Positions 16,885-27,113 are shown, counted from the first letter of the stretch. The stretch is DNA of 64,000 bases from Clostridia bacterium (GCA_017543905.1 JAFYFC010000029.1:1-64000); one strand, 5' to 3'. Translations and numbers: made by a program. Notes: generated by a model not told the origin, from the sequence alone.

Positions 16885-16920
16885 TTTAAAAAACCGCAGC
16901 GCGGAGAAAAAGCTCCGCGC
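16885..16920 (-). terminator. Terminator of the long minus-strand run ending with the Gfo/Idh gene
   Basis: The stem GCGCGGAG with CTCCGCGC (16899-16906 and 16913-16920) is followed on the minus strand, after GCGG, by a run of six T (to about 16888). It begins 17 bases after the stop of the dehydrogenase gene. Confidence 0.7.
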
Positions 16921-16936
16921 CGAATGGATTGTTCTG

Positions 16937-18019
16937 TCAGTCGAAATAAACCGGCTTTCCGGTTTTGGCGGACGTATATATCGCCTCGAGTATCTCGCTC
17001 ACCACGCACGCCTGCTCGGGCGTTACCACGGGCTCGGTGCCTTTTTCGAGCGCGTCGTACCAGCGCAGCTGCTCCGTTATCTGCGGCGTGGCCGCGATGC
17101 CGTCGTAGAACGCGACTCCGCCCGCGCCCATTTCGGGCTTTATATCCACGAGCTTTCCGAATTCGGCTTTGTTTATGCTGACGCCGCCCTTGATCTGCGC
17201 GCCCGCCTTCGTGCCGCACAGCTGCACGCTGCCCTCCGGCACGGGCTCGATAGTGTTGAGCGCCCAGCTCGATTCAAGGTTTATGGTTGCGCCGTTTTTC
17301 ATAACGATGAAGCCGAACGCGCTGTCCTCCATGGTGTTTGCGCCCTCCGGCCAGCCGCCCCAGGGGTTGCCTTCCTCGGGATGCTCGACCTTTTTATAGC
17401 AGGTTCCCACGACCATCCGCGGTTCGTAGTTGTTCATCAGATACAGCGTGAGGTCCAGTGAATGCGTGGCGATATCGATGAGCGGACCGCCGCCCTGCTC
17501 GTATTCGTTCAAGAACACGCCCCAGTTGGGTGTGCCGCGGCGGCGTATCGCGTAGGAGTGCGCGTAGTAGATTTCACCCAGATCGCCGCGCTCGATGACC
17601 TTTTTAAGGTATATGGCTTCCGCCTTGGAGCGGTGCTGATAACCGATAGTGAGCTTTTTGCCCGTGCGGCGCGCGGCCTCGACCATCGCGCGCGCGTCGG
17701 CTGCGGTCTTCGCCATAGGCTTCTCGCACATCACGTTTTTGCCCGCCTCGAGCGCTGAAATGGATATTTCGGCGTGCATGCGGTTGGGCGTGCATACGTG
17801 CACGACGTCGATAGTTTCGTCCTTGAGCAGCTCCCTATAGTCGGTGTACACCTTTGCGTCCGGCGTTCCGAACTGCTCCGCCGCCTTGACTGCGCGCTCC
17901 TCGATAAGATCGCAGAACGCAACCATGTCGGCGCGGTTGATCGCCTTGATCGAAGGCATGTGCTTTTGATTTGCAATGCCGCCGCAGCCTATGATGCCTA
18001 CGCGAAAACGCTTTGCCAT
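16937..18019 (-). CDS. Gfo/Idh/MocA-family NAD(P)-dependent oxidoreductase
   Basis: This 360-residue sugar or inositol dehydrogenase-like enzyme has an N-terminal Rossmann domain with GIIGCGGIANQKH (residues 8-20). The conserved EKP follows near 98-100, with its catalytic Lys, and GGGPLIDIATHSLD near 175 carries the conserved Asp/His pair. A GGAGG site precedes the ATG. It is the last gene of a long minus-strand run that also contains a ribulokinase and a PfkB sugar kinase. That suggests carbohydrate metabolism, but its substrate cannot be read. Confidence 0.88.
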   Translation of the reverse strand: MAKRFRVGIIGCGGIANQKHMPSIKAINRADMVAFCDLIEERAVKAAEQFGTPDAKVYTDYRELLKDETIDVVHVCTPNRMHAEISISALEAGKNVMCEKPMAKTAADARAMVEAARRTGKKLTIGYQHRSKAEAIYLKKVIERGDLGEIYYAHSYAIRRRGTPNWGVFLNEYEQGGGPLIDIATHSLDLTLYLMNNYEPRMVVGTCYKKVEHPEEGNPWGGWPEGANTMEDSAFGFIVMKNGATINLESSWALNTIEPVPEGSVQLCGTKAGAQIKGGVSINKAEFGKLVDIKPEMGAGGVAFYDGIAATPQITEQLRWYDALEKGTEPVVTPEQACVVSEILEAIYTSAKTGKPVYFD

Positions 18020-18043
18020 ACCAGTTACCTCCGTATTATATGT

Positions 18044-18583
18044 TTATTGTCCATAGGTTTCTTCCTTGGGCGGGTTACACAGCGGACAGGCGGTCTTGCC
18101 TGCGTTCAGCGCCTGTGTAAGGGTTACCTTCGGGGTGGTGGAATAAACGTAGCGACAGCCCTCGAGGTGATAATACTCGCCGTTGTCGTTGCAGTACACG
18201 CGCGTGGGCACCGGCGTAGGCGTCGGCAGAGAGATGAGCGTGCTGGTTTCGCTGGGGCTTTTGAGCAGCTGCGAGGTGTCCGGCAGCTCCTCCGGCGGCA
18301 GCGGCGCAAGCATCTCGCGGTTGTCGATATACTGCTTGGTGCGTGCGGTTATCTCGATACTGCCCTTATCGTACTCGAGCGAGTTGTTCACGGCATACGG
18401 TATGCCGACCAGCAGCACAGCGCCCCACGCGGCGGTAACGAGGATCTTGATCCAGAGCCTCCACCTTGCCTCGCTCCACATAAGATACAGCCCCACGGGG
18501 AACGCAAACACGAGAAGCGCGATTAGCACCCATTTGCCGTTATCCCCGACGAGCCATTTTCTTCTGTAGGTATTTTTGCTCAT
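18044..18583 (-). CDS. Small membrane protein with extracytoplasmic Cys/His motif
   Basis: This 179-residue protein has two transmembrane helices near residues 18-35 and 44-65, followed by a Pro/Thr-rich stalk (PTPTPVPTR). A C-terminal module of about 45 residues reads YYHLEGCRYV ... CPLCNPP. That C-terminal module, with His, Cys and a C-x-x-C, recurs at the ends of many Firmicutes exported proteins and probably binds zinc. It may be a divergent Ada-type zinc ribbon. Its start overlaps the GDPD stop by four bases. A related motif occurs twice in the lipoprotein at 37891. No function is known. Confidence 0.72.
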   Translation of the reverse strand: MSKNTYRRKWLVGDNGKWVLIALLVFAFPVGLYLMWSEARWRLWIKILVTAAWGAVLLVGIPYAVNNSLEYDKGSIEITARTKQYIDNREMLAPLPPEELPDTSQLLKSPSETSTLISLPTPTPVPTRVYCNDNGEYYHLEGCRYVYSTTPKVTLTQALNAGKTACPLCNPPKEETYGQ

Positions 18584-19314
18584 TTCTCCGTTTTCGCGAC
18601 CTTCAGACCGATATCCGGATAATTCGTGATTACCCCGTCGCAGCCGATTTTGATTTCGTAGGCGATTTCGTTCGCCTCGTTCGGCGTCCAGCAGTTTACC
18701 TTGAGTCCGCGCCTGTGCGCGCTCCTTACCGTATTCGGATGCAGCTGCATATAATGCGGGTGTATCGCGCTGCAGCCGATTTTCTGCGCAGCCGCAGCGG
18801 CGTTGTTCATGCGCGAATACAGCAGGCAGGTATACACGTCGCCATGCAGCTCCTTAAGCCTTTTGAGCACGTCTGCGTCGAAGCTCGACACGATCACTCT
18901 GTCCAATACGCCCTTTGAAACAAGGCAATTATAAAACAGCTCCAGCGCCGCGTCAAGCCCCATCTCGTGCTCGAAGCGTTTGATCTCGATGTTTATTACC
19001 TTAAGGACCTTGACGACGTCGAGCATTTCCTCGAGCGTAGGCGCCTGCGTTCCCGCAAATTTCGGCGAAAACTTACTGCCGAAGTCGAGCGCTTTTATCT
19101 GCTCGAGCGTGAGCGTGCAGATCTTGCCCGTACCGTTCGAGGTGCGGTCCACCTTATCGTCATGGCAGACGATGAAGTGTCCGTCCTTCGACAGGTGTAT
19201 GTCGCATTCTATGCCGTCCGCCTGCATTTCCACCGCCAGCCTGAACGCGGGCAGCGTGTTTTCGGGCGCGTACGCGCTTGCGCCCCTGTGCGCCTGTATA
19301 AGTGTCCTGCTCAT
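18580..19314 (-). CDS. Glycerophosphodiester phosphodiesterase
   Basis: This 244-residue enzyme hydrolyses glycerophosphodiesters to glycerol 3-phosphate plus an alcohol. The TIM-barrel signatures are present: IQAHRGASAYAPENT (residues 6-20, with the catalytic HRG), ECDIHLSKDG near 37, and CHDDKVDRTSNGTG near 50. There is no signal peptide, so it is the cytoplasmic UgpQ-like type. It overlaps the genes on both sides by four bases, which points to translational coupling in the operon with the PfkB kinase and the small membrane protein. Confidence 0.92.
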   Translation of the reverse strand: MSRTLIQAHRGASAYAPENTLPAFRLAVEMQADGIECDIHLSKDGHFIVCHDDKVDRTSNGTGKICTLTLEQIKALDFGSKFSPKFAGTQAPTLEEMLDVVKVLKVINIEIKRFEHEMGLDAALELFYNCLVSKGVLDRVIVSSFDADVLKRLKELHGDVYTCLLYSRMNNAAAAAQKIGCSAIHPHYMQLHPNTVRSAHRRGLKVNCWTPNEANEIAYEIKIGCDGVITNYPDIGLKVAKTEK

Positions 19315-20240
19315 AATAGCCTCCTTATTTCAACGTCGTTTATAAGCGAAAGTATCAGCGATTTTTCCGGGCTTTGCGTGCCGGGCATCATTACGGATGC
19401 CGCCCCGCACGCCATGGAAAGTCTGCACGCAGCCTCAAACGGCATATGCGTCTCCTCGGCGTATGCGAGCGCGGCGGTCACCGCGTCGCCCGCCCCGGTG
19501 GTGCACTGCACGCGCACGCGAGGCGCCGTCAGTGCAGCATATACGCGTCCACCGCGGGCCGCAAGCGCGCCGCGCGAGCCTAATGATATAAATACGGTGT
19601 CTATGCCAAGCGTGTCTGACAGACTTAAAGCGGCCTGCGCCAATGCGTTCTCGTCAAGCGGCACGCTGCCGCAGATCTCCGCGAGCTCGTATTCGTTAGG
19701 CTTTATCATATACGGCGAGGCGGCGGCGCCCTGTCTGAGCGCCTCGCCCTCCGTGTCCAGAAATACTTTGACGCCCGCTGCTTTAAGCGTGCGTATCCAA
19801 GCGGCTATGTCCGCGCTGCTTGTGTCGATTTTGCCCGCGAACACGCAGATGTCCCCGCTTCTGACCACCGACTGCAGCCTGTCAAACAGTTTGCCTGCAG
19901 CCTCCGGGTCTGCATGCGCGTTCTCGTTTATGTCCGTCGTTTCGCCGCTTGCCGTATCGAAAACCTTGATGTTCGTGCGCGTCTCGTGCTCGGAAAAGGC
20001 GGCTTCGACGTCGATGCCCATATCTTTAAGGGCGCGCTCTATGTATCTGCCCGTTTCGCCGCCGAGCACGCACAGCGCGGTGCTCCTGCCGTCAAGTACG
20101 TGTATGAGCTTGCTCACGTTTATGCCCTTGCCGCCCGGATCGTCGCGCACAGAGACCGCGCGGTTTAGTTTGCCCGGTGCAAAACCGTTTACGCATATGC
20201 TCCTGTCCCGCGCGGGGGACAGCGTAACAGTGTATATCAT
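19311..20240 (-). CDS. PfkB-family hexose kinase, 1-phosphofructokinase type
   Basis: This 309-residue ribokinase-like enzyme belongs to the 1-phosphofructokinase/tagatose-6-phosphate kinase branch. It has the N-terminal ITVTLSPARD-type strand, GGKGINVSK (residues 36-44), IKPNEYELAE near 185, and the catalytic anion hole TTGAGDA near 246. It phosphorylates a sugar phosphate in the cytoplasm. No PTS transporter gene is adjacent, so fructose 1-phosphate is only one option. It overlaps the HMCES-like gene upstream and the GDPD gene downstream by four bases each. Confidence 0.86.
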   Translation of the reverse strand: MIYTVTLSPARDRSICVNGFAPGKLNRAVSVRDDPGGKGINVSKLIHVLDGRSTALCVLGGETGRYIERALKDMGIDVEAAFSEHETRTNIKVFDTASGETTDINENAHADPEAAGKLFDRLQSVVRSGDICVFAGKIDTSSADIAAWIRTLKAAGVKVFLDTEGEALRQGAAASPYMIKPNEYELAEICGSVPLDENALAQAALSLSDTLGIDTVFISLGSRGALAARGGRVYAALTAPRVRVQCTTGAGDAVTAALAYAEETHMPFEAACRLSMACGAASVMMPGTQSPEKSLILSLINDVEIRRLL

Positions 20241-20803
20241 AAATCAAGCCTCAACTGAAGCGGAGCGTCGGGTTTTTCAAATATTGCTCCGGTCTCTGCA
20301 AAGCCCAATACGCGCGCGGGGTCGCTTGCGGGAGAGAGCCACGCGAGCGCGGCCTGCCGGGTGAACACCACCGGCATGCGCGGATGCACCGACGCAAGAC
20401 TTCCGTACGCGCCTCGCGTCAGGATAACGAATTCGCCGCCCTTTTGCAGACCTGCCAGATACATTCGTCCCGCCGCGTGCGCGTAAGTATGCCGCATTTT
20501 TGCACTGTCCCATTCGTAATACGCGTTTGCGGGCACGACTATGCGCGAGCCTGCAAAGAGCTCACGAAACAGCGGCTTTTCTGCGGCGCTTTCGCTGCGC
20601 GCGTTTATTATCAGCCTGCCGTCCTTGCCGCGCAGTCCCCAGACGCGCGCCGCGAAGACGGGTTTTCCGTCGTATACGCACACGGGCGCGGTATCCTTAG
20701 GCCGTATCTCGCCGGTCTTGACCGCAAGCGAGCCTGTGCGGTTCATCCGCTTTACCATGTCGCTCAGCCGCTCGTCGTCCGAAACGTAGTATCTGCCGCA
20801 CAT
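20237..20803 (-). CDS. SOS response-associated peptidase-fold protein (YedK/HMCES family)
   Basis: This 188-residue protein keeps all key residues of the family: Cys2 (after Met removal, it forms the thiazolidine link to abasic sites in single-stranded DNA), Asn68 in NARSE, Glu97 in YYEWD and His140 in VHPRMP. It shields abasic sites at replication forks. It starts one base after the araB stop and its own stop overlaps the PfkB gene by four bases. It is therefore embedded in a carbohydrate operon rather than under an evident SOS box. Confidence 0.92.
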   Translation of the reverse strand: MCGRYYVSDDERLSDMVKRMNRTGSLAVKTGEIRPKDTAPVCVYDGKPVFAARVWGLRGKDGRLIINARSESAAEKPLFRELFAGSRIVVPANAYYEWDSAKMRHTYAHAAGRMYLAGLQKGGEFVILTRGAYGSLASVHPRMPVVFTRQAALAWLSPASDPARVLGFAETGAIFEKPDAPLQLRLDL

Positions 20804-20804
20804 T

Positions 20805-22463
20805 TTATTCGCTCTGCCGTTTGCGTATGTCCTTAAGACGCTTCATCACGTCGTTTTCGCCGCGTCCGAAATAATCGTGCAGCCGGCGGTATTCGCTGAA
20901 CAGCTCGTCGTATACCGCGCTGTGCTCAGATACCGGCTTATATACCACCGGCAGCGTGCCGCCCATCTCCAGCGCGGCCTCCTGTATGCTGTCGTAGCCG
21001 CCGCTTGCCTTGCCTGCCGCGACCGCGCCGAACATCGCGCTGCCCAGTGCGGGCGTCTGCGAGGAACGCGCGATGCGGATTTCCCGCTTGAGCACGTCCG
21101 CGTACACCTGCATGAGGAACGGATTCTTCTGCGAGATGCCGCCGCACGCATACAGCTTTTCCACCTTGACGCCGCTTTCCTCGAAGGTTTCGATGATCAT
21201 GCGCGTGCCGTAGGCAGTCGCCTCTATAAGCGCGCGGTACATATCCTCCGGCTTGGTGGTCAGCGTCATGCCCAGCATCATTCCGGTGAGATCGACGTCC
21301 ACCAGCACCGAACGGTTGCCGTTCCACCAATCCAGCGCGAGCAGCCCGTTTTCGCCGGGCTTCTGCGCTTCGCACAGGCTCGTCAGGTACTGATGCGCGT
21401 TCATGCCCGCCGCTTTTGCCTTTTCGGCGTATTCGGCAGGGAAGCAGTTGTCGACGAACCAGTTGAAGTGATCCCCAACGCAGCTCTGCCCCGCCTCATA
21501 GCCCATAAGACCCGGTATGACGCCGTCCTCGACCACGCCGCACATGCCGGGCACGAGCCGTTCGGTGTCGCCCAGCATTATATGACAGGTCGAGGTGCCC
21601 ATTATCATAAGCATTGAGCCTGTCTCCGTGAGCCCCGCGGGCGGCAGCGACACGTGCGCGTCCACGTTTGCGACGGCGACCGCCGTGCCGGGCATAAGCC
21701 CCATGGTGCCTGCCATTTTCTGCGTGAGTCCGCCCGCGCAGCTGCCTATCGGAGTTACCGCGCCCAGCTTTTCGCTTACGACGTTTTCAAGCTTCGGATG
21801 ACACGCTTTAAGAAATTCCTGAGACGGATATCCGTCTTTTTTATGCCAGATGGCCTTATAGCCCGCCATGCAGCTGTTGCGCGTCTCTCTGCCGGTCATC
21901 TGCATTATCACCCAGTCGCCCGCTTCTATGAAGCGGTCGGTCTCGTCGAACAGCGCAGGGTCCTCCTCCGCCATCTGCCAGATTTTGGGGAACATCCACT
22001 CGGACGATATTTTGCCGCCGTAGCGCGCGAGCCACTTTTCACCGCGCTGCTTTGCGATCGCGTTGAGTCGATTCGCCTGATCCTGCGCGGCGTGATGCTT
22101 CCAGAGCTTAACGTACGCATGCGGATTCGAGGGATATTTGCGGCACATGGGATCGCCGTTTTTATCTATAGCCATCAGCGTGCAGGCGGTAAAATCTATG
22201 CCTATGCCGATTATGTCTGCTTTGTCGACGCCCGCCTGCTTTACGGCCTGCGGAACGCAGGTCGCAAGCGCCTCTATGTAATCGTCCGGATGCTCGAGCG
22301 CCCAGTCCGGCTTAAGGGGCGTGCCGTCGGGAAGACGCTCGTCCATCACCGCGTGTCTGTATTCGTACACTGCCTGAGAAATCTCGCGCCCCGTACCTAT
22401 CTCGCAGACCAGCGCGCGTGCGGAAAGCGTGCCGTAATCTATGCCTATCGCGTATTTTGCCAT
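20805..22463 (-). CDS. araB: Ribulokinase
   Basis: This 552-residue FGGY-family kinase phosphorylates L-ribulose to L-ribulose 5-phosphate in L-arabinose use. It opens with [13 protein letters not shown] (ATP phosphate loop). The substrate region contains [10 protein letters not shown] and MMGTSTCH-like segments, and the C-terminal ATP-binding region has [18 protein letters not shown]. The length matches AraB rather than xylulokinase or glycerol kinase (about 500). A GGAGGT site precedes the ATG. No araA or araD lies nearby; they must be elsewhere if the pathway is complete. Confidence 0.9.
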   Translation of the reverse strand: MAKYAIGIDYGTLSARALVCEIGTGREISQAVYEYRHAVMDERLPDGTPLKPDWALEHPDDYIEALATCVPQAVKQAGVDKADIIGIGIDFTACTLMAIDKNGDPMCRKYPSNPHAYVKLWKHHAAQDQANRLNAIAKQRGEKWLARYGGKISSEWMFPKIWQMAEEDPALFDETDRFIEAGDWVIMQMTGRETRNSCMAGYKAIWHKKDGYPSQEFLKACHPKLENVVSEKLGAVTPIGSCAGGLTQKMAGTMGLMPGTAVAVANVDAHVSLPPAGLTETGSMLMIMGTSTCHIMLGDTERLVPGMCGVVEDGVIPGLMGYEAGQSCVGDHFNWFVDNCFPAEYAEKAKAAGMNAHQYLTSLCEAQKPGENGLLALDWWNGNRSVLVDVDLTGMMLGMTLTTKPEDMYRALIEATAYGTRMIIETFEESGVKVEKLYACGGISQKNPFLMQVYADVLKREIRIARSSQTPALGSAMFGAVAAGKASGGYDSIQEAALEMGGTLPVVYKPVSEHSAVYDELFSEYRRLHDYFGRGENDVMKRLKDIRKRQSE

Positions 22464-22513
22464 AAACCGGACCTCCGTTCAATGTTTTCGGCCGAAGCCG
22501 TTTGAGTTGTTGT

Positions 22514-23539
22514 TTATACCTCGATAATATGAAACGCCGCCGCGCGTCCCAGCCGGTTCATAAGCGCAAGCCCCAGACCTTCGGCAGGAACGGCTTCTGA
22601 AAATATGGCGTTTATATGCATTTCGTCCATCTGTCTCAGCGCGTCGAACAGCCTGTGCGACGCAGTCTGGGCGTCTTCGCCCAGAGAGAATACCCGGCGT
22701 TCGCCGTACAGCGGTATGTGCTCTTCAAACGCGAGTATGCACCTGCTGCCCTCCGTATTGTCGTACAGGGCGTTTATTTCGCGCGCCGCGGCGTCCGCCG
22801 TACCCTTCACTATCACGAGCGAGCCGTCCGGCGCGTAGTGCTTGTATTTCATGCCGGGCGAGCGCGCGGTTTCGTGCTTTGCGAGCGGACGCAGCACGCT
22901 GCCGTCCACCAGCACTTCGCCGAGCACACGCGCTATCATCTGCGGAGTCACGCCGCCCGGTCTTAAAACCCTCACGGGCATGCTGCGCGCGTCTATAACC
23001 GTGCTTTCGAGCCCCACGTCCGACTCGCCGCCGTCAATTATGAGCGGTATGCGCCCGTTCATGTCGTTAAGCACGTGCACGGCAGTGGTCGGGCTGGGTT
23101 TGCCGGAAAGATTCGCGCTGGGCGCGGCGACAGGCGCGGCGCAGGCGCTTATGAAATCCCGCGCCGCCTGACTGGCTGGCAGTCTCACTCCCACGCTGTC
23201 TAGGCCCGCGGTAACGCAAGGCGGGATTTTCTCGCCCTTCGGAAGTATCATGGTCATCGGCCCCGGCCAATACTCCTTTGCAAGCAGCTCGGCCTGCCGC
23301 GGCACGTCTCCCGAAATTATACCGTATATCTGTTCATAACGGGATATATGCACGATAAGCGGGTTATCGCCCGGGCGCCCCTTCGCCGCAAAAATCTTTG
23401 CGACCGCGTCCGGGTTAAGCGCGTGCGCGCCCAGCCCGTACACCGTTTCGGTGGGAAACGCCACGACCTCGCCCGCGTTTATCAGGCGCGCGCCTTCGGC
23501 ATATGCTTCAGGCGAAGCCTTGAGCAGCCGCGTCGTCAC
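22514..23539 (-). CDS. tsaC: L-threonylcarbamoyladenylate synthase, two-domain Sua5 type
   Basis: This 341-residue enzyme makes threonylcarbamoyl-AMP from Thr, bicarbonate and ATP for the t6A modification of ANN-decoding tRNAs. The catalytic YrdC domain shows [11 protein letters not shown] (residues 27-37), [12 protein letters not shown] (53-64) and [13 protein letters not shown]. The [11 protein letters not shown] linker and a C-terminal Rossmann-like Sua5 domain follow, so it is the long (YwlC/Sua5) form. Its start overlaps the prfA stop by four bases, the arrangement common in Firmicutes. Confidence 0.93.
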   Translation of the reverse strand: MTTRLLKASPEAYAEGARLINAGEVVAFPTETVYGLGAHALNPDAVAKIFAAKGRPGDNPLIVHISRYEQIYGIISGDVPRQAELLAKEYWPGPMTMILPKGEKIPPCVTAGLDSVGVRLPASQAARDFISACAAPVAAPSANLSGKPSPTTAVHVLNDMNGRIPLIIDGGESDVGLESTVIDARSMPVRVLRPGGVTPQMIARVLGEVLVDGSVLRPLAKHETARSPGMKYKHYAPDGSLVIVKGTADAAAREINALYDNTEGSRCILAFEEHIPLYGERRVFSLGEDAQTASHRLFDALRQMDEMHINAIFSEAVPAEGLGLALMNRLGRAAAFHIIEV

Positions 23540-24618
23540 GCCTGTTCCTCCATAAGCTTCGCCTGCCGTGCGAGGATGAGCTTGTCGATTATTTCGTCGA
23601 GATCGCCGTTTATTATGTCGTTTATCTTGTACAGTGTAAGCCCGATCCGGTGGTCGGTCACGCGCCCCTGCGGAAAATTGTAGGTGCGTATGCGCTCGCT
23701 GCGGTCTCCGCTGCCCACCTGCGCGCGGCGCTGCCCCGAATACTCGCTCTCCGTTTTTTCCTTTTCCATTTCGTACAGGCGGCTTTTGAGCACCTGCATG
23801 GCTCTCTCGCGGTTTTGTATCTGTGATCTCTGATCCTGACTCGTGACCACGAGGCCGGTGGGCAGATGCGTTATGCGCACCGCGCTGTCCGTGCGGTTAA
23901 CGTGCTGTCCGCCCGCGCCCGAAGCGCGGTAGGTATCGATTTTCAGGTCGTTTGGATCGATTTTTATTTCCACGTCCTCCGCCTCCGGAAGCACGGCGAC
24001 CGTAGCCGTGGACGTCTGCAGCTTTCCGTTCGATTCCGTTACCGGCACTCTCTGTACCCGGTGCACGCCGCTTTCAAAGCGCAGCCGTTCGAACACGTTT
24101 TTGCCCTGCACGAGCATTACGGCTTCTTTTATACCGCCGATCTCGGTGTCTCCGCCCTGTATCATCTCCGTTTTCCAGCCGCGTGAAGCCGCGTAATGCT
24201 GATACATGCGCAGCAGCTCCGCGCCGAACAGCCCCGCTTCGTCGCCGCCCGCGCCCGCGCGCACCTCGACGATAGCGTTCCTGCGGTCGTCCGGGTCCTT
24301 GGGAAGCAGGCGGATTTTCGCTTCCTCCGTTTTGGCCTTCAGCTGTTCGGTAAGCGTCCCTATTTCTTCCTTTGCCAGAAGCGCCATCTCGGCGTCTCCG
24401 CTTTCGGCCATCTCCTCGGCTTCCTTCAGATCGTTCGTGAGCTTTATATATTCGGAAGCGAACGACGCAAGCTCGCTAAGGTCGCTGTGCTCCTGCATAA
24501 GGCGCCTGAAGGTGTCGGTGTCTGAAATCACCTCCGGAAGCGTGACGCGTATCGAAAGCTCTTCGAACTTGCCCGCTACGGCCTGAAGCTGCGCAAGTAT
24601 TTTTTCGTTTTCGCTCAT
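23536..24618 (-). CDS. prfA: Peptide chain release factor 1
   Basis: This 360-residue factor terminates translation at UAA and UAG. The codon-recognition motif reads PVT (residue pattern P-x-T of RF1). The GGQ loop is in [14 protein letters not shown] near 235 and is the substrate of the methyltransferase encoded just upstream. Full length for the family. It overlaps prmC and tsaC by four bases each. Confidence 0.96.
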   Translation of the reverse strand: MSENEKILAQLQAVAGKFEELSIRVTLPEVISDTDTFRRLMQEHSDLSELASFASEYIKLTNDLKEAEEMAESGDAEMALLAKEEIGTLTEQLKAKTEEAKIRLLPKDPDDRRNAIVEVRAGAGGDEAGLFGAELLRMYQHYAASRGWKTEMIQGGDTEIGGIKEAVMLVQGKNVFERLRFESGVHRVQRVPVTESNGKLQTSTATVAVLPEAEDVEIKIDPNDLKIDTYRASGAGGQHVNRTDSAVRITHLPTGLVVTSQDQRSQIQNRERAMQVLKSRLYEMEKEKTESEYSGQRRAQVGSGDRSERIRTYNFPQGRVTDHRIGLTLYKINDIINGDLDEIIDKLILARQAKLMEEQA

Positions 24619-25454
24619 TTTATCCTCATGTATACGGCGCGGGGTATGCCGTTTAAATCCTTTTTAGCATCGGCTTTGCAGCCCGGAAACGCGTTTTCGA
24701 GCATTTGCCCGACGGCCTCCGCCTGACCGCTGCCGACCTCGAACACCACCGCGCCGCACTCGTTAAGATGCAGCGGGAGATCGGCGGTGAAGCGTCTGTA
24801 GAAATCCAGCCCGTCAGCGCCGCCGTACAGCGCGTTTTCCGGCTCGTAGCGCAGCTCGCGCTGCAGGTTTTTCATGTCACGTTCGTCAAGATACGGCGGA
24901 TTGCACACGACAAGGTCGAAGCGTCTGCCTTCAAGCGCGCCGAAGCCGTCGCTTAATATCGTTTCGATTTGCGCGTCCAGCTTCAGCGAATTTTCCGCTG
25001 CAAGCGCAAGCGCGGCAGGGCTTATGTCGGAAGCGGCGACGCGCGCGTCCGGGCGCAGCTTTTTTATGGATATCGCCAGACAGCCGCTGCCCGTGCCGAT
25101 GTCAAGCACGCTTGCACACCGCTTATGCTTTATCATTTCCAGCGCGCATTCGCACACCGTTTCGGTATCCTGCCGGGGGATCAGCGCGCGCGCGTCTGTT
25201 TTGAACTCGAAGCCCATAAACCAGCTTACGCCCTCGATATATTGCTCCGGCTCGCCCGCCGTACGCCGCGCGAGCATCGCTTCGAGTCTGCCAAGCTGCG
25301 CAAGGCCGAGCTCCCGTTCGGTTTCAGAAAACAGCCGCGCCGGAACGCACTCAAGCACGGCGCACAGAAACAGTCTTGCGTCCGTGCACGCGTCCGCGTC
25401 GCCCGCGTTTTCAAGCCGCCGCGCAGCGTCCTTAAGCCATTGCCCTGCGGTCAC
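24615..25454 (-). CDS. prmC: Release factor glutamine methyltransferase
   Basis: This 279-residue SAM-dependent enzyme methylates the Gln of the GGQ motif in release factors. An N-terminal helical domain is followed by the Rossmann methyltransferase with [14 protein letters not shown] near 115 and the catalytic NPPYLDERD near 185. It overlaps prfA downstream and the DUF1385 gene upstream by four bases each, so substrate and modifying enzyme are co-translated. Confidence 0.95.
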   Translation of the reverse strand: MTAGQWLKDAARRLENAGDADACTDARLFLCAVLECVPARLFSETERELGLAQLGRLEAMLARRTAGEPEQYIEGVSWFMGFEFKTDARALIPRQDTETVCECALEMIKHKRCASVLDIGTGSGCLAISIKKLRPDARVAASDISPAALALAAENSLKLDAQIETILSDGFGALEGRRFDLVVCNPPYLDERDMKNLQRELRYEPENALYGGADGLDFYRRFTADLPLHLNECGAVVFEVGSGQAEAVGQMLENAFPGCKADAKKDLNGIPRAVYMRIK

Positions 25455-26494
25455 GTGGCGCTTTCCGCGTCTGTATCTTCTGATACAGCTCGCTCGTAAT
25501 AGCTGTCCGGCAGCGGCTTTTCATAGCCTAAAGCCGCCTTGAGCGACACCAGCGCCACCTCCAGCATGCTGTCGTCGGGCTCGGCGGTCGTAAGCCTCTG
25601 CGTCATGAGCCCGGGCCACTTGAGTATCCGTACAAACGCGTTGTCGCGCGCGCGCCCGAGCGTCTTAAGTACCTCGTAGGATATACCCGCGACCGGCAAC
25701 ACCATCAAAAGCTTTATAAGGAAATACATAAGCTTGTTCTGCTGCACGCTCTGCGGCAAAATCACGTTTAATACGATCGCCACGACGACTGAGATTATCA
25801 TTACTATAACAAGGAAGCTCGTGCCGCAGCGGGGATGGAAGCGCGTGTATTTGCGTGCGTTTTCCACCGTGAGCTCGTCGCCGTGCTCGAAGCAGAATAT
25901 GCTTTTATGCTCCGCGCCGTGGTACATGAACACGCGCTTTATCTCCTTCATACGGGACACGAGGAAAATGTATCCGAGGAAGAGTATGATTCTTACGACG
26001 CCGTAGACGATGCTGAGCCATGGATCGCGCATGCCCGCCTTATCGCGCAGCAGTATCATAACGATATAAGGTATAAGCACGAACAGGCCGATCGCGAGCA
26101 CGACCGCCAGCACGACCGCCGTGCCCATCATTACGTCGTCGGGCTTGCAGCCGAGCAGCTTTGCAAGCTTTTTTTCGAATTTAGTAGGCTCCTCTGCGTC
26201 GAGCCCGGCCATATCCGCACTTTCCGTGAGCGTCTTCATGCCGTCCACGAGCATTATAATGAAGTTTGCGATGCCGCGGATAAACGGAAGCTTCAGCCAT
26301 TTATGCTTTGCGCCTATGACACGGTTGGGCTTTGTGATGTAGGTCATCGTGCCGTCCGATTTGCGCACAGTAACGGCGGTGCACACGGGGCCCTTCATCA
26401 TGACACCTTCCATGACCGCCTGCCCGCCCACGGATGGACACGCGTCTTTATAATCGTTTTTCCACCAGGCGACGAATTTTTCTTTTAGACTCAT
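25451..26494 (-). CDS. DUF1385 (YqhQ-type) membrane protein
   Basis: This 347-residue protein has the DUF1385 opening GGQAVMEGVMMKGP (residues 23-36) and the central FMYHGAEHKSIFCFEHG and RFHPRCGTSFL motifs, with four or five hydrophobic helices. The biochemical role is unknown. In Firmicutes it is regularly encoded between rpmE and prmC-prfA, as here. A GGTGA site precedes the ATG. It is the first gene of the long minus-strand run reaching 16937. Confidence 0.9.
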   Translation of the reverse strand: MSLKEKFVAWWKNDYKDACPSVGGQAVMEGVMMKGPVCTAVTVRKSDGTMTYITKPNRVIGAKHKWLKLPFIRGIANFIIMLVDGMKTLTESADMAGLDAEEPTKFEKKLAKLLGCKPDDVMMGTAVVLAVVLAIGLFVLIPYIVMILLRDKAGMRDPWLSIVYGVVRIILFLGYIFLVSRMKEIKRVFMYHGAEHKSIFCFEHGDELTVENARKYTRFHPRCGTSFLVIVMIISVVVAIVLNVILPQSVQQNKLMYFLIKLLMVLPVAGISYEVLKTLGRARDNAFVRILKWPGLMTQRLTTAEPDDSMLEVALVSLKAALGYEKPLPDSYYERAVSEDTDAESAT

Positions 26495-26540
26495 TTATTC
26501 ACCCGCTTTCGCATCTGGGATGCTTGATTACTTAAATCAT

Positions 26541-26585
26541 TAAAAAAACAGACCGGTGCGCTACGCGCCAACCCGATCTGTTTTT
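26541..26585 (-). terminator. Rho-independent terminator after rpmE
   Basis: On the minus strand a long stem (26545-26561 region with 26566-26585 region, outer arms AACAGA/TCTGTT) is followed by seven T. It lies about 33 bases after the rpmE stop and before the DUF1385 gene. Confidence 0.8.
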
Positions 26586-26617
26586 GTTCTGCGAGCGCCG
26601 CAAAATCTCTCGTCGGA

Positions 26618-26815
26618 TTATATTCCGTAGCGCTTTTTGAACTTGTCCACACGTCCGCCCATATCGACGACCTTCTGCTTGCCGGTATAGAAGGGATGGC
26701 ACTTCGAGCAAATATCGACGCGCAGCTCCTTCTTGGTCGAGCCGGTCTCAAAGGTTTCGCCACATACGCAGCGCACTATGGCCTTGCCGTAGTTGGGATG
26801 GATTCCTTCCTTCAT
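26618..26815 (-). CDS. rpmE: 50S ribosomal protein L31, zinc-binding form
   Basis: This 65-residue protein starts MKEGIHPNY, the standard L31 opening. It has the zinc ligands as C-V-C near residue 17-19 and C-S-K-C near 35-38, so it is the zinc-containing (C+) paralogue. The frame extends three codons to a GTG, but GAGAGGTG overlaps that GTG and is well spaced from the ATG at 26815. A terminator follows and a consensus promoter precedes it. Confidence 0.95.
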   Translation of the reverse strand: MKEGIHPNYGKAIVRCVCGETFETGSTKKELRVDICSKCHPFYTGKQKVVDMGGRVDKFKKRYGI

Positions 26816-26910
26816 CGAGTACACCTCTCATGCACAGACTCGCAGTCCGTACAAACCGGATTTGTCATGCGCTCTGTGCCCACGGCATCCGGTGTCGTCA
26901 TGCAGAGTGT

Positions 26911-26939
26911 ATTATACTATACGCAAGGGAATTAATCAA
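26911..26939 (-). promoter_or_regulatory. Promoter of rpmE
   Basis: On the minus strand the -35 is TTGATT (26934-26939) and the -10 is TATAAT (26911-26916), spacer 17. About 95 bases of leader precede the start codon. The rest of the rpmE-ftsK spacer shows nothing else clear. Confidence 0.75.
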
Positions 26940-27043
26940 TGGTTTTTTGTTATTTTTCGGGTAAGTCTGTAAAGCGGCAAGCATACGCTCAGACGCAGGC
27001 GCGCCGATAAGCGCCTGATTTACCCACATGCGTTTTATATAAG

Positions 27044-27072
27044 TTGTTTTTTAACGCGCGCGGGTGTATAAT
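27044..27072 (+). promoter_or_regulatory. Promoter of the ftsK-rimO-pgsA-cinA operon
   Basis: The -35 is TTGTTT (27044-27049) and the -10 is TATAAT (27067-27072), spacer 17. The GGGAGG ribosome site and ATG follow about 40 bases later. Confidence 0.7.
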
Positions 27073-27113
27073 ATACTTGTAAAAAATTGTGAATCACCCA
27101 TCCGGGAGGAATA

